DNA from: a virus
Direction: 5' to 3' (one strand)
Length of the DNA: 39,918 nucleotides
IMG/VR virus record: IMGVR_UViG_3300010399_000020
Span: 1 to 39,918 of that record
In this document: positions 6,143-12,943 of the stretch, in pieces
Numbering within the stretch: the first letter of the stretch is position 1
Layout: each line of letters opens with the position of its first letter
Translations under genes and position numbers: made by a program
Notes under the pieces: generated by a model
What the model was told of the DNA's origin: nothing
The model's input: only the letters and a program-made list of their open reading frames with translations
Database searches by the model: none

Positions 6143-6575
6143 GGGCCTCCTGCTTTCGCGCGAAAAACAACCGCGCGAGCTTGGGGCAATCCAACGCCCA
6201 GACCGCATCCAACTCCTCCGGGGTGAGGCTGGCCAGGACTGCCGCCAGCCCACGCCAGCGGCCCACGCGCAGCTCGCTGTCCGGCTCGTGCTCATCGGAG
6301 ATTTCTATATAGGGCTTGCGCTTCATCGTGGAGCGCTTGCCCTGCGTGTGACGCATCCGCACCAGCCAGAGCAGGGCGCTGCGCTCACCTGCCTCCGGGT
6401 TGTCATCGGCGCCCCAGAGCGCACCCCAGCGTGCGCTCCCCGGCTGACGCTCCGGCCGCTCGGGCGGACTGGCGCACCAGCAGGCGCAGATTTCCCCGTA
6501 CTCATCGCGGGCCATGTAGCCACGGCGGATAATGCCAGGCGGGAGACTGAGCTCGGGCGTGGTAGTGGTGGTCAT
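6126..6575 (-). CDS. Hypothetical protein, 149 aa
   Basis: The ATG at 6575 overlaps the previous stop (ATGA), which favours it over the longer frame. The protein has a Cys pair near residue 30 (CACWCAS), a Trp-rich middle (WGALWGADD), and an acidic then helical C-terminal part (LTPEELDAVWALDCPKL). No family is recognised. The methionine before KRKPYIEISDEHE could be a second start that separates two domains. Confidence 0.7.
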   Translation of the reverse strand: MTTTTTPELSLPPGIIRRGYMARDEYGEICACWCASPPERPERQPGSARWGALWGADDNPEAGERSALLWLVRMRHTQGKRSTMKRKPYIEISDEHEPDSELRVGRWRGLAAVLASLTPEELDAVWALDCPKLARLFFARKQEALAPLP

Positions 6576-7084
6576 GCGTGTGCCTCGCAGCACGCGAAGA
6601 GCTGGCCCTCTGGTGTGCGCCAGCACCCGCACGCCTCGCCGCGGATAATCTCCCGCGCGCCTATGCTGATCACGAGCCCGGCCCGGTGGGGCATGGTGGA
6701 GGAGCTGTCAGCAGGCTTAGCCCCTCGGGGTGTGCTTAGTGAGGACGCCACACGCGACTGTGCGCCCGCCTGCTCCTCACCCCGCCTTGCGGCCACCAAT
6801 CCCCGCGCGTTCAGAAATTCGGCCATTTCATTGAGCGTGGAATCGCTGGCCGTCCAGATTTCATCTAGGTTGCGCTGGAGCTCAAAGGCCACGCCAATCT
6901 CCGCCCCGCTGATAGGGGCGATGCGGGCACGGCGGAGCAGGTTGTCCAGCTCCCTGACGTAGCCCAGCGCGCTCTGTCCGTGTGTCCATGGCCCCGCCTC
7001 GGTGATCGTTTCACCGGGGAGCGCGTTGATCATGATGCGCAGCGCGCCCTCCACCAGGTTGAGCAACTCCTGCGCGCGGGTCAT
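6572..7084 (-). CDS. Hypothetical protein, 170 aa
   Basis: Both ends use four-base overlaps. Residues 1-95 look helical, and an Ala/Ser-rich linker follows. The C-terminal 45 residues hold a basic GAREIIRGEACGCW stretch and a Cys pair (ACCEAH). The latter part could bind zinc. No family is recognised. Confidence 0.7.
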   Translation of the reverse strand: MTRAQELLNLVEGALRIMINALPGETITEAGPWTHGQSALGYVRELDNLLRRARIAPISGAEIGVAFELQRNLDEIWTASDSTLNEMAEFLNARGLVAARRGEEQAGAQSRVASSLSTPRGAKPADSSSTMPHRAGLVISIGAREIIRGEACGCWRTPEGQLFACCEAHA

Positions 7085-7359
7085 AGCACGCCCGCCGAGC
7101 TGTACCGCGGTTCCCATACCGTACCGGGTGGGCCACGATGCCCCAGCACGTGACGGAGCGCGCGACGGGCCACCGAGAGTGAGACACCTTCATAGACCAG
7201 CGGCGAACGGCCGGGGAGCTTGGCCACCCACGCGAGTGGGCGGCGTTTCCGGGTGGCTCCAGTGGGCCGGGGCTTCTTGACGGGCGGCGCCTCCAGCAAC
7301 CGCTGGACGCAGCGGGCGCAGCTCACCAATGGTGGCGAGGCGTGCGGGCAGCGGGTCAC
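7081..7359 (-). CDS. Hypothetical basic Cys/His protein, 92 aa
   Basis: The N terminus has MTRCPHAS and VSCARCV, a CxxH and CxxC arrangement that could bind one zinc. The body is strongly basic (KKPRPTGATRKRR) with a helical patch, suggesting nucleic-acid binding. A GTG start at 7359 overlaps the previous stop. Function is unknown. Confidence 0.68.
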   Translation of the reverse strand: MTRCPHASPPLVSCARCVQRLLEAPPVKKPRPTGATRKRRPLAWVAKLPGRSPLVYEGVSLSVARRALRHVLGHRGPPGTVWEPRYSSAGVL

Positions 7360-7643
7360 TGGGCGGCCTCCTTGGGGCGGCGCTTGAGAAAGGACGGCGG
7401 GGCGGTAATGAGGTACGTGCCCACGTCAATGCCCTTTTTGCCCTGACGCTCGGCGGCCCAGAGGCCGATGGCTTCCCATGCGACGGCGGCGTTTCGGTAG
7501 TGGCCTCGCTCGTAGTCGTTGCCCTTCACATCGTACCGCACGAACCAACCGTGGTCGTCCCGGTCCACCTCTACCTGACCGAGACTTCCGGTGCGGAGGG
7601 GGCGCTGGAGCTTGAGCTCTAGGAAATCTCTCACGCCGCTCAC
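7356..7643 (-). CDS. Hypothetical protein, 95 aa
   Basis: GTG 7643 overlaps the preceding stop (GTGA) and is preferred over an in-frame GTG at 7655. The protein has alternating beta strands (VEVDRDDHGWFVRYDVKG) and then a helix (AAVAWEAIGLWAAERQG), a compact alpha/beta look. There is no membrane segment. No family is recognised. Confidence 0.7.
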   Translation of the reverse strand: MSGVRDFLELKLQRPLRTGSLGQVEVDRDDHGWFVRYDVKGNDYERGHYRNAAVAWEAIGLWAAERQGKKGIDVGTYLITAPPSFLKRRPKEAAQ

Positions 7644-8023
7644 TTGCGCCCCCACTGCGTCAGCGGCACCACGGCCCGGAACGTGTAGGGCCGTCCGTCA
7701 TCCCGCTTGGTGTGCACCTTGAGGCTGGGAGTGAGTCCATCCACCGTGTACGTGCGGCCGCCAAAGGTGAACGTGCGCCCGTAGTCCTCGGGCGTCAGGC
7801 CAACCAGTTTGTGAAATTCATTAAAGGCAATTCGTTCCTTGGATTGTACGGAGCCGTCCGTCATCCGCACCGCCACGGAAAACCGCAGGGTAGCCGCGCC
7901 CGCCGGGTCATATTGTCCGCCTGCTTGCGCGATCACGAGGCCGTGTTTCTTTGCCACGCCTTGGAGCGCTGCTTCCATCTCCGTCTGGAGCTGCGCAATG
8001 GAGTGCTTGTCAAGGTGTGTCAT
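7640..8023 (-). CDS. Hypothetical protein, 127 aa
   Basis: The ATG at 8023 forms a TAATG junction with the upstream stop. An N-terminal helix (residues 5-30) precedes a beta-rich domain with LTPEDYGRTFTFGGRTYTV and KRDDGRPYTFRAVVP. That pattern recurs in uncharacterised phage proteins I have seen. It is likely a small soluble protein, and its role is unknown. Confidence 0.72.
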   Translation of the reverse strand: MTHLDKHSIAQLQTEMEAALQGVAKKHGLVIAQAGGQYDPAGAATLRFSVAVRMTDGSVQSKERIAFNEFHKLVGLTPEDYGRTFTFGGRTYTVDGLTPSLKVHTKRDDGRPYTFRAVVPLTQWGRK

Positions 8024-8352
8024 TAGAAGGTGAACCCGTTGCCTACAGTAAACAGCACGTGGGGGGATGCGCCGGAGCGGAGAAAGCGCCGCCATCCCTC
8101 GTACTCCATGCCGACTACTTCCCCCTCTGAATCGTCACCGACATAGCGGCCCACGGCCACCGTGTGGTGGCGGCGGGGTTCCTCGGCGCCGCTCTGCTCA
8201 TCGGTGGCAAGGAAATACGTGGTCTCGTTTTCGGCGTGCCGGAGGGCGAGACAGCCACCCCCGGTGTGGTACTGGAACCAGCCACGGACTTCATGGAGCG
8301 GGCGGCGGCCATTGGTGGCCGGGGCCATGGGGGTGGGGCGTTGAGCGGTCAT
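8023..8352 (-). CDS. Hypothetical protein, 109 aa, first gene of the leftward unit
   Basis: The ATG at 8352 is preceded by AGGAGAGG at a good distance, so it is chosen over in-frame ATGs at 8388 and 8400. The protein looks like a compact beta-rich domain (HEVRGWFQYHTGGGCLALRH, then ETTYFLATDEQ). It is the promoter-proximal gene of the leftward unit, so it is probably made early in infection. No family is recognised. Confidence 0.72.
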   Translation of the reverse strand: MTAQRPTPMAPATNGRRPLHEVRGWFQYHTGGGCLALRHAENETTYFLATDEQSGAEEPRRHHTVAVGRYVGDDSEGEVVGMEYEGWRRFLRSGASPHVLFTVGNGFTF

Positions 8353-8481
8353 AAGTACCTCTCCTAAGCGGGGAAAGGGGTTGAACATCGCGTACAACAA
8401 GGGTAATAACGGGTACCGAAATACGCAAGCCCCAGCCCCCGGTCCTTGCGGAACCCACGCCGCCAGGTCTATTATCGGGCC
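8353..8481. promoter_or_regulatory. Divergent control region between the two transcription units
   Basis: This 129-bp gap is the only place where leftward and rightward genes diverge, so promoters for both units are expected here. It has a locally A/T-rich block (8381-8425) in a GC-rich genome. A partial sigma-70-like pair is described separately. No convincing leftward hexamers were found. Confidence 0.6.
8381..8409 (+). promoter_or_regulatory. Candidate rightward promoter (TTGAAC-N17-TAATAA)
   Basis: TTGAAC at 8381-8386 and TAATAA at 8404-8409 are separated by 17 bases. They match the sigma-70 consensus at 4 and 3 of 6 positions. The pair lies about 73 bases before the first rightward gene, in the only A/T-rich stretch of the gap. 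Support is modest because the -10 box is weak and the host sigma factor is unknown. Confidence 0.3.
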
Positions 8482-8640
8482 ATGAAATTAGCCTGCCGCG
8501 AATGCCGGAAGCCGCTGCCGTCACGGCCCAAGGGCCAGCGGGGCCGCGCCCGCCACTACTGCAATGAACGATGCAAAAGCCGCCATCGAAAACGGGTCTG
8601 GGCGCTCGGCCGGAAGGCCGCGGCGGGCGGGCTGTCGTGA
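8482..8640 (+). CDS. Small zinc-finger protein, 52 aa
   Basis: The protein has CRECRKPL and later HYCNERCKSRHRKRVW, giving C-x2-C and C-x3-C pairs followed by a basic patch. The pattern is seen in small phage DNA- or RNA-binding zinc proteins. It is the first gene of the rightward unit and ends in a GTGA overlap. It could be an early regulator of the long operon, but this is inferred from position. Confidence 0.78.
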   Translation: MKLACRECRKPLPSRPKGQRGRARHYCNERCKSRHRKRVWALGRKAAAGGLS

Positions 8641-8885
8641 GCGCCCAGCTAGAGCTGGAGGACGTGACCCGGCAGGCCACGCAGCGCCAGCGAATTCTGG
8701 ACTGGATGCTGGGGCACGGCGAGCCCCGTTCGTTGAACGAGATACGGGCGGCGTGTGGCGGCTCGGATACAGGCAATTCAGCTGCGCTGCGCCGCCTCCG
8801 CAAGGAGGGTTGCTCGGTGAGCTGCAAGCGCGCGCCGGGCGCCGTCTGGCTTTACTGCGTTCGCCTCAGTCAACCCGGACAATAG
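8637..8885 (+). CDS. Winged-helix-like DNA-binding protein, 82 aa
   Basis: GTG 8637 overlaps the previous stop. The core TQRQRILDWMLGHGEPRSLN, then EIRAACGG and NSAALRRLRKEGCSVSCK, reads as helix, turn, recognition helix and wing. The wing (GAVWLYCV) closes the domain. It is likely a sequence-specific DNA-binding regulator placed just before the methyltransferase. Confidence 0.75.
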   Translation: MSAQLELEDVTRQATQRQRILDWMLGHGEPRSLNEIRAACGGSDTGNSAALRRLRKEGCSVSCKRAPGAVWLYCVRLSQPGQ

Positions 8886-8896
8886 GACGAGCCTTT

Positions 8897-9745
8897 GTGA
8901 CCGCGCCCCCGCCCGTGCTCCCCTCATCCCCTGACGTGCGGGTGTACTACAACGAAAACGACCCGTACATGGTGAAATGGCTGCGCGAGTTGATGGCGGA
9001 GGACGCCATCCCGCGGGGTGATATAGACGAAAGATCCATCAAGGAGGTACAACCAGGTGATCTCCTCGGATACACGCAGTGCCATTTCTTCGCTGGCATC
9101 GGGGGATGGGCCTACGCCCTCCGGCTCGCCGGATGGACAGCTCAGCCTATTTGGACCGGGAGCTGCCCATGCCAGCCCTACAGTATCGCCGGACGACAAG
9201 CCGGAGATGCAGACCCCCGGAATTTGTGGCCATTCTTCCGGCGACTCATCGCCGCACGAAAACCTCCAGTCGTTGCTGGTGAGCAGGTTGCGCAAAAACT
9301 TGGCCGGGCGTGGTTCGCCGCTGTTCGCGCTGACCTGGAGGAGTTGGGATATGCCGTCTGGGGCGCCGCTCTCTGCGCTGCTGGCGTCGGCGCACCGCAA
9401 CCCCGACTCCGCACGCTCTTCATGGCCTACCCCTCTGGCCCACGAGGCCCGGCTGGGGTTTCAAGATCGCTCCACCGGAAAGAAGGGTACGCAGGAATCG
9501 TTGAGCACGGTGGCGGTGCTGAACTATGCGCCGGAGAGCGACCCCCGCATCCAGTCAGTGCTTGGGAGCCGTCCCAGTGGCTACCGGGTCGCTTCGGTAA
9601 ATCTCGCCCAGTTGGACCCGGCATTTACCCTCTGGCTCATGGGCTACCCAGCCGTGTGGGCGCGCTGCGCGGCGCGGGTAATGCCATCGTCCCGCAGCTC
9701 GCGGCGGCGTTTATAGCCACCTACATGGAGGTGTGTGCCACATGA
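8897..9745 (+). CDS. C5-cytosine DNA methyltransferase (Dcm-like), 282 aa
   Basis: Conserved motifs occur in order: motif I FAGIGGW (65-71), the catalytic loop SCPCQPYS (PCQP 91-94, Cys92), GEQV (128-131) in the place of ENV, QPRLR (168-172) for motif VIII, and GAGNAIVPQ (259-267) for motif X. The enzyme would methylate cytosine in phage DNA using S-adenosylmethionine, probably to avoid host restriction. The target-recognition part is short and low in complexity. GTG 8897 is the likely start. From codon 54 onward nearly the whole gene is also open in the +1 frame. Confidence 0.88.
   Translation: MTAPPPVLPSSPDVRVYYNENDPYMVKWLRELMAEDAIPRGDIDERSIKEVQPGDLLGYTQCHFFAGIGGWAYALRLAGWTAQPIWTGSCPCQPYSIAGRQAGDADPRNLWPFFRRLIAARKPPVVAGEQVAQKLGRAWFAAVRADLEELGYAVWGAALCAAGVGAPQPRLRTLFMAYPSGPRGPAGVSRSLHRKEGYAGIVEHGGGAELCAGERPPHPVSAWEPSQWLPGRFGKSRPVGPGIYPLAHGLPSRVGALRGAGNAIVPQLAAAFIATYMEVCAT
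9041..9047 (+). promoter_or_regulatory. Ribosome binding site for the internal overlapping gene
   Basis: AAGGAGG lies nine bases before GTG 9057, inside the methyltransferase coding sequence. It is a full-strength Shine-Dalgarno match where none is needed for the methyltransferase, and it supports initiation in the second frame. Confidence 0.7.
9057..9716 (+). CDS. Overlapping +1-frame protein inside the methyltransferase gene, 219 aa
   Basis: This frame lies wholly within the methyltransferase gene but reads like a real protein: SLFGPGAAHASPTVSPDDKP, then SPLFALTWRSWDMPSG, SSWPTPLAHEARLGF and LDPAFTLWLMGYPAVWARCA, ending MPSSRSSRRRL. I recognise this succession from uncharacterised phage proteins encoded with Dcm-type methyltransferases. 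The C-terminal SSRSSRRR block is what the motif X codons give in this frame. A perfect Shine-Dalgarno site precedes GTG 9057. It may work with the methyltransferase, for example in target recognition, but that is a guess. Confidence 0.65.
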   Translation: MISSDTRSAISSLASGDGPTPSGSPDGQLSLFGPGAAHASPTVSPDDKPEMQTPGICGHSSGDSSPHENLQSLLVSRLRKNLAGRGSPLFALTWRSWDMPSGAPLSALLASAHRNPDSARSSWPTPLAHEARLGFQDRSTGKKGTQESLSTVAVLNYAPESDPRIQSVLGSRPSGYRVASVNLAQLDPAFTLWLMGYPAVWARCAARVMPSSRSSRRRL

Positions 9746-9999
9746 TGCCCCGACGCCTCATTCATGCCCATGAGATAGACGAGCTCCGCGACGAGGACCG
9801 CCCGGACCTAACCGAGCGGCTGAACGCCAAGGCCCGCCAGCTGCAAAAAGATTTCCGGCTCAATGTGCAGGCTGAGCCGGAAGAGTCCTGGCCGGAATAC
9901 TGGCAGCGCATGGGGGCCTACGTGCTCATCGCCCTCTATGAGATCGCGGCGCTCGCTGGACTCTTTCTGCTGGGCCGCTGGCTCGGGAGCTGGCTGTGA
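9742..9999 (+). CDS. Small C-terminally anchored membrane protein, 85 aa
   Basis: ATG 9742 overlaps the methyltransferase stop (ATGA), with a second in-frame ATG next to it. The first 60 residues are charged and helical. One membrane segment follows (about 61-82, YVLIALYEIAALAGLFLLG) with almost nothing after it, as in a tail-anchored protein. Function is unknown. Confidence 0.75.
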   Translation: MMPRRLIHAHEIDELRDEDRPDLTERLNAKARQLQKDFRLNVQAEPEESWPEYWQRMGAYVLIALYEIAALAGLFLLGRWLGSWL

Positions 10000-10027
10000 G
10001 CGCGATTGATGTACGCACATCCGAGAC

Positions 10028-10249
10028 CTGGGGCTCACGCTGGACAAGGAGCAGAAGCGCGCCTACGCCGATGCCTGCGCGCGCATCCACTCCATCTATG
10101 ACTCGGACCCCACGGACATGCAGCGGCTCTGGCTGCTGGAGCGCGTGATCACGCGGCGCTCGGTGGCTGATCTCATGGGCTGCGTGCAGCTCCGGCTCAC
10201 GAACGCAGGCAAGGCGTGGCTGGCCAGTAGGGGGCTGGCGGTCACGTGA
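10028..10249 (+). CDS. Hypothetical helical protein with no canonical start codon, about 73 aa
   Basis: An open frame encodes LTLDKEQKRAYADACARIHS, then DSDPTDMQRLWLLERVITRR, and ends SRGLAVT at TGA 10247-10249. That stop forms a GTGA overlap with the next gene. The composition and exact coupling make it look real. The only in-frame codons between the stop at 10007-10009 and the body are TGT ACG CAC ATC CGA GAC CTG, so there is no ATG, GTG or TTG. CTG 10028 is used here as a nominal start. A frameshift from the neighbouring GTG 9996 frame or an assembly error is equally possible. Confidence 0.55.
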   Translation: MGLTLDKEQKRAYADACARIHSIYDSDPTDMQRLWLLERVITRRSVADLMGCVQLRLTNAGKAWLASRGLAVT

Positions 10250-10521
10250 GCGACTTAACCGAGTTACTGGATGAGCTGGAAGGAATCCAGAGCGGCTACG
10301 AGATGTGCGGGAGCGTGGGCGAACGCCGAGACCTAGACCGGGACCGCGCGGCGTGCCGTGCCAAGATTCAGGCGCTCTTCGCTCCCGCGGCGCCAGGCGG
10401 GTTGACGCTCAGCGAGCTCCTGGCGCTGGCCGAGGCCCACCGGGCCGCGCACTGGGGCGGGCCGAGCTACGAGAAGGTGGCGGAGTGGCTCCACGCCCGC
10501 GGCGTGCGAGTGGTGGTGTGA
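10246..10521 (+). CDS. Hypothetical protein, 91 aa
   Basis: The GTG start overlaps the preceding stop. The N-terminal half is an acidic helix with ERRDLDRDRAACRAKI. The C-terminal half (LTLSELLALAEAHRAAHW, YEKVAEWLHARGV) looks like a small helical domain. No family is recognised, and there is no membrane segment or signal. Confidence 0.72.
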   Translation: MSDLTELLDELEGIQSGYEMCGSVGERRDLDRDRAACRAKIQALFAPAAPGGLTLSELLALAEAHRAAHWGGPSYEKVAEWLHARGVRVVV

Positions 10522-10751
10522 GCCGCCGTTCCTTCATTCCCGGTGGTGGCACGCTGCCGCCCCGTGGTCACGGACTGCCCCCACTCACCATTGGCCAGAA
10601 TGATCGCGCGATAGATCAGCAGCGCGAGTCTGACACGCGCCCGGCGCCCGCCCCGTGCCCCCGCTGCGGGTACGAGCGCCAGGCGCAGCTCTCTCGTGGC
10701 CGTATCGCGTGCGTGCGCTGCGGCCATCCCCCTGCCGAGGAGGTTGCATGA
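10518..10751 (+). CDS. Zinc-ribbon protein, 77 aa
   Basis: GTG 10518 overlaps the previous stop. A disordered, Pro/Gly-rich N terminus leads to a classic ribbon: CPRCGYERQ and CVRCGHP (two CxxC knuckles about 16 residues apart). It probably binds nucleic acid or a protein partner. It ends in an ATGA overlap. Confidence 0.75.
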   Translation: MSRRSFIPGGGTLPPRGHGLPPLTIGQNDRAIDQQRESDTRPAPAPCPRCGYERQAQLSRGRIACVRCGHPPAEEVA

Positions 10752-11353
10752 ACGTCCCCACGATTCAGATGCCCAAGAAAGACGCGCTGAAAAAGCTGGC
10801 AGGCTATCGGCACCAGCTCCACCTGCGGGCAGACGCCGAATACGAGGCGGCGGCCAAGGGCTACGCCGCCCTCGCCAAGGGCGCCGTGCTACTGGACCTA
10901 GCCGAGGTATTTGCGGAGTGCCCGCGCGATCACAAGGAGCGGCCCATGCTGGCGATTGCCCGCGCTGATCGGCGGCAGGTGCAATTCAATTGGAGCGGGC
11001 CGGGCACCTACGTGTTTGACACCACGGGCCGCTGGAGCGGCCGCGGCCATCGCATGCTGATTGTCCGCGTGCCGAGTGGCGCCCCGCGTGACAGACAGCG
11101 CCAGCCAAACGATTGGGAGGGCCGCGGCCACGCGCTCGTGCCCATGGTTCCGGCTGACGTGCGGCCGCGCCACGCGCTCAACAAGTGTCACGTGCTGTGG
11201 GAGGTGCCGGAGTGGGCGGACAACCGCATCGGCGCCGTGCCGCATGACCCCTACCTCCTCCAGCATCTCGCAGGCTCGCTCTGGGTGGTGCTGGCGGAAT
11301 GGGATTTGACGCCGCTGGAGCAGGCGATCACGCGCGGCCGCATTGACGCATGA
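10748..11353 (+). CDS. Hypothetical conserved phage protein, 201 aa
   Basis: An N-terminal helical region (residues 8-60) is followed by a mixed alpha/beta domain. That domain includes an interior YVFDTTGRWSGRGHRMLIV stretch, NKCHVLWEVPEWA, and a final LVVLAEWDLTPLE-like block (WVVLAEWDLTPLEQAI). I associate the last part with an uncharacterised protein of other phages, but no activity is known. Both ends use ATGA overlaps. Confidence 0.75.
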   Translation: MNVPTIQMPKKDALKKLAGYRHQLHLRADAEYEAAAKGYAALAKGAVLLDLAEVFAECPRDHKERPMLAIARADRRQVQFNWSGPGTYVFDTTGRWSGRGHRMLIVRVPSGAPRDRQRQPNDWEGRGHALVPMVPADVRPRHALNKCHVLWEVPEWADNRIGAVPHDPYLLQHLAGSLWVVLAEWDLTPLEQAITRGRIDA

Positions 11354-11586
11354 GCAGCGGGCCTGCGTGCTGGTGCGGTGAGCATCGCAAGCGCTTGTCC
11401 GTGCGGCGCTGGGTGGTGACGCAACGGTATTGCAATCATTCGGCGTTCAGCGGCTACCAGCACACGCCGAGTGACTGGTCCGCCGTTCGCTGCTTGGAGT
11501 GTCATGCCACCTGGCGGACCAAAGCCCCCTACGTGGTCCGGCTCCGCGATGCAACGGACGCAGACCTGGGAATACCGCGCGCATGA
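11350..11586 (+). CDS. Hypothetical Cys-rich protein, 78 aa
   Basis: The protein has CWCGEHRK near the start and CLECHATW near residue 48, with other Cys/His (YCNHSAF) between. It probably folds around one or two zinc ions. ATGA overlaps couple it on both sides. Function is unknown. Confidence 0.7.
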   Translation: MSSGPACWCGEHRKRLSVRRWVVTQRYCNHSAFSGYQHTPSDWSAVRCLECHATWRTKAPYVVRLRDATDADLGIPRA

Positions 11587-12092
11587 CACTGCCCGTACCC
11601 AAACGCCCGGCACTCACGGAGCAGAGCATCCAGCGGGAGCTGGTGCGCATGCTGGGTTATCAGCGCGTGCTCGTGGTGCCCAACCTCCGTTACTACCATG
11701 AAATGGATTTGGCGGCGCTCACGCCCGCAGGCTGCCTCTGGGAATATGAGATCAAAGTCTCGCAGCATGACTGGAACCGGGACCGGGAGAAAGACGTGAT
11801 ACCCGAGGTACCGGAGTGGGCCAAAGCCAACCCGGACTGGGTGAAATTCTACTCAGTGCCCCGCCGCCGCCTCGCGCACGTCAAGCGCTTTTACTACGTC
11901 TACGCCGAGGGGCTCACGTGCCCCAGCTGGGTGCCGGAGTGGGCGGGGCTGATCAGCGCGCGCCCCTGCCCCCACCACGTGGAGCTCACACACGTGCGCC
12001 CGGCTACCAATCGCCGGGTAGAGAAGCCCCCGGAAAAATTCCGGCTCGCCATGCTGCTCTCCATCTATCACCGTTACTGGGCGCGGGGCTGA
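11583..12092 (+). CDS. PD-(D/E)xK nuclease-like protein, 169 aa
   Basis: YYHEMDLAAL (E40, D42) followed after about a dozen residues by LWEYEIKVSQHDWNRD (E56, K58) gives the D-(x)n-ExK arrangement of a restriction-endonuclease-like fold. It resembles MmcB-like proteins, whose common pattern is EmD...EyEiKvS. It may be a nuclease in phage DNA processing or repair, encoded just before the replication initiator. A Trp-rich segment (PEWAKANPDWVKFY) follows. The ATG at 11583 overlaps the prior stop. Confidence 0.72.
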   Translation: MTLPVPKRPALTEQSIQRELVRMLGYQRVLVVPNLRYYHEMDLAALTPAGCLWEYEIKVSQHDWNRDREKDVIPEVPEWAKANPDWVKFYSVPRRRLAHVKRFYYVYAEGLTCPSWVPEWAGLISARPCPHHVELTHVRPATNRRVEKPPEKFRLAMLLSIYHRYWARG

Positions 12093-12943
12093 TGCTCACC
12101 ATTCAGATTGCGCGGTGGTCAGACTTCCAGCATTACAAGCGCCGCCGCCCACCCTGGCTGCGCCTCTACCACCGTTTGCTGGATGACCCGGACTACCGCC
12201 GCCTGGAGCCGCGCGCCCGGTGTTTGCTGATTGATCTGTGGCTGCTGGCGAGCGAAGAGGAGCACGGAAAATTCAGCGTAGAGCTGCCGGATTTGGCCTG
12301 GCGGCTCCGCTTGCAGGATGCTAGCGCCTTGCTAGCAGACTTGGGCACGCTTCATGCTGTGCGCGACGTAGAGAACCGCCACAAGTGGCTCACCGTCAAC
12401 GGATTAGACGGAAATGCTAGCACGCCGCTAGCAACACGCAAGCAACATGCTACTCCAGAGACAGAGACAGAGACAGAGACAGAGCAGAATACCCCCCTAC
12501 CCCCCTCTCCCAGAGAAGGGGCTCCGAGCACCGCCCTGGCCACGCGCGCCGAGCCCTGGGCGGTGCAGGCCGAGCGCCTCCGGCATCACGTCAACGGGTC
12601 AACCGCTGATCTCATCGCCGCAGGCCAGCTGGTGCTGAGTTACTTCAATGCGGTCATGCAGACGCACTACCGCTGGAGCGCCAAGACGCAGCGGTTTATC
12701 CTCGCGCGTCTCAAGGAGAGCCGCTCAGTGGCCGTCATGTTCCACGTGACGGATGGCGCGGCCAAGGATGACACGATCATGGGACGGCGGAACGATTCCC
12801 CCGCAGGCGGCTACAAGCGCATCAGCACCGTGTTCCGAGACGCCGAGCAGATAGACCGTTTTCTCATGCTGAGCGGAGCGAAACCCGGTGAGCCCCACCC
12901 CACGCTGGAGGAATTCCTCCGCACGAAACCGAAAGACTCGTGA
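12092..12943 (+). CDS. Replication initiator / replisome organiser-like protein, 283 aa
   Basis: The N-terminal part (1-110; RWSDFQHYKRRRPPWLRLYH and a helical run to the SVELPDLAWRLRL region) looks like the winged-helix domain of phage replisome organisers. A low-complexity linker (ETETETETE, then Pro-rich) joins it to a C-terminal domain. There, LVLSYFNAVMQTHYRWSAKT and RFILARLKESRS resemble the conserved phage C-terminal domain found in DnaD/O-like replication proteins. It probably marks the origin and loads the host helicase. The DNA of the gene itself carries paired GCTAGC sites, a 6-bp tandem repeat and C-runs. Confidence 0.78.
   Translation: MLTIQIARWSDFQHYKRRRPPWLRLYHRLLDDPDYRRLEPRARCLLIDLWLLASEEEHGKFSVELPDLAWRLRLQDASALLADLGTLHAVRDVENRHKWLTVNGLDGNASTPLATRKQHATPETETETETEQNTPLPPSPREGAPSTALATRAEPWAVQAERLRHHVNGSTADLIAAGQLVLSYFNAVMQTHYRWSAKTQRFILARLKESRSVAVMFHVTDGAAKDDTIMGRRNDSPAGGYKRISTVFRDAEQIDRFLMLSGAKPGEPHPTLEEFLRTKPKDS
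12320..12432. repeat. Two GCTAGC-N5-GCTAGC pairs, candidate iterons
   Basis: GCTAGC occurs at 12320-12325, 12331-12336, 12416-12421 and 12427-12432. Within each pair the centres are 11 bp apart, about one DNA turn, and the two pairs are 96 bp apart. All four lie in the part of the replication initiator gene before its linker. Initiators often bind repeats inside their own genes, as in lambda O. Confidence 0.6.
12456..12484. repeat. ACAGAG hexamer tandem repeat (about five copies)
   Basis: A 29-bp run with a 6-bp period encodes the alternating Glu-Thr linker of the replication initiator. Such runs change length easily by replication slippage without changing frame. Confidence 0.9.
12492..12511 (-). 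other. C-run cluster, potential G-quadruplex on the minus strand
   Basis: CCCCCC, TA, CCCCCC, TCT and CCC follow one another here, giving at least four runs of three or more G on the complementary strand with short loops. It directly follows the hexamer repeat in the initiator gene. Its folding is a prediction from base pattern only. Confidence 0.5.

Noticed and set aside
8446-8481. Longer start for the first rightward zinc-finger gene
   Set aside because: The 12 extra residues lie in the divergent control region and would place coding sequence over the promoter gap. ATG 8482 starts the conserved Cys region directly.
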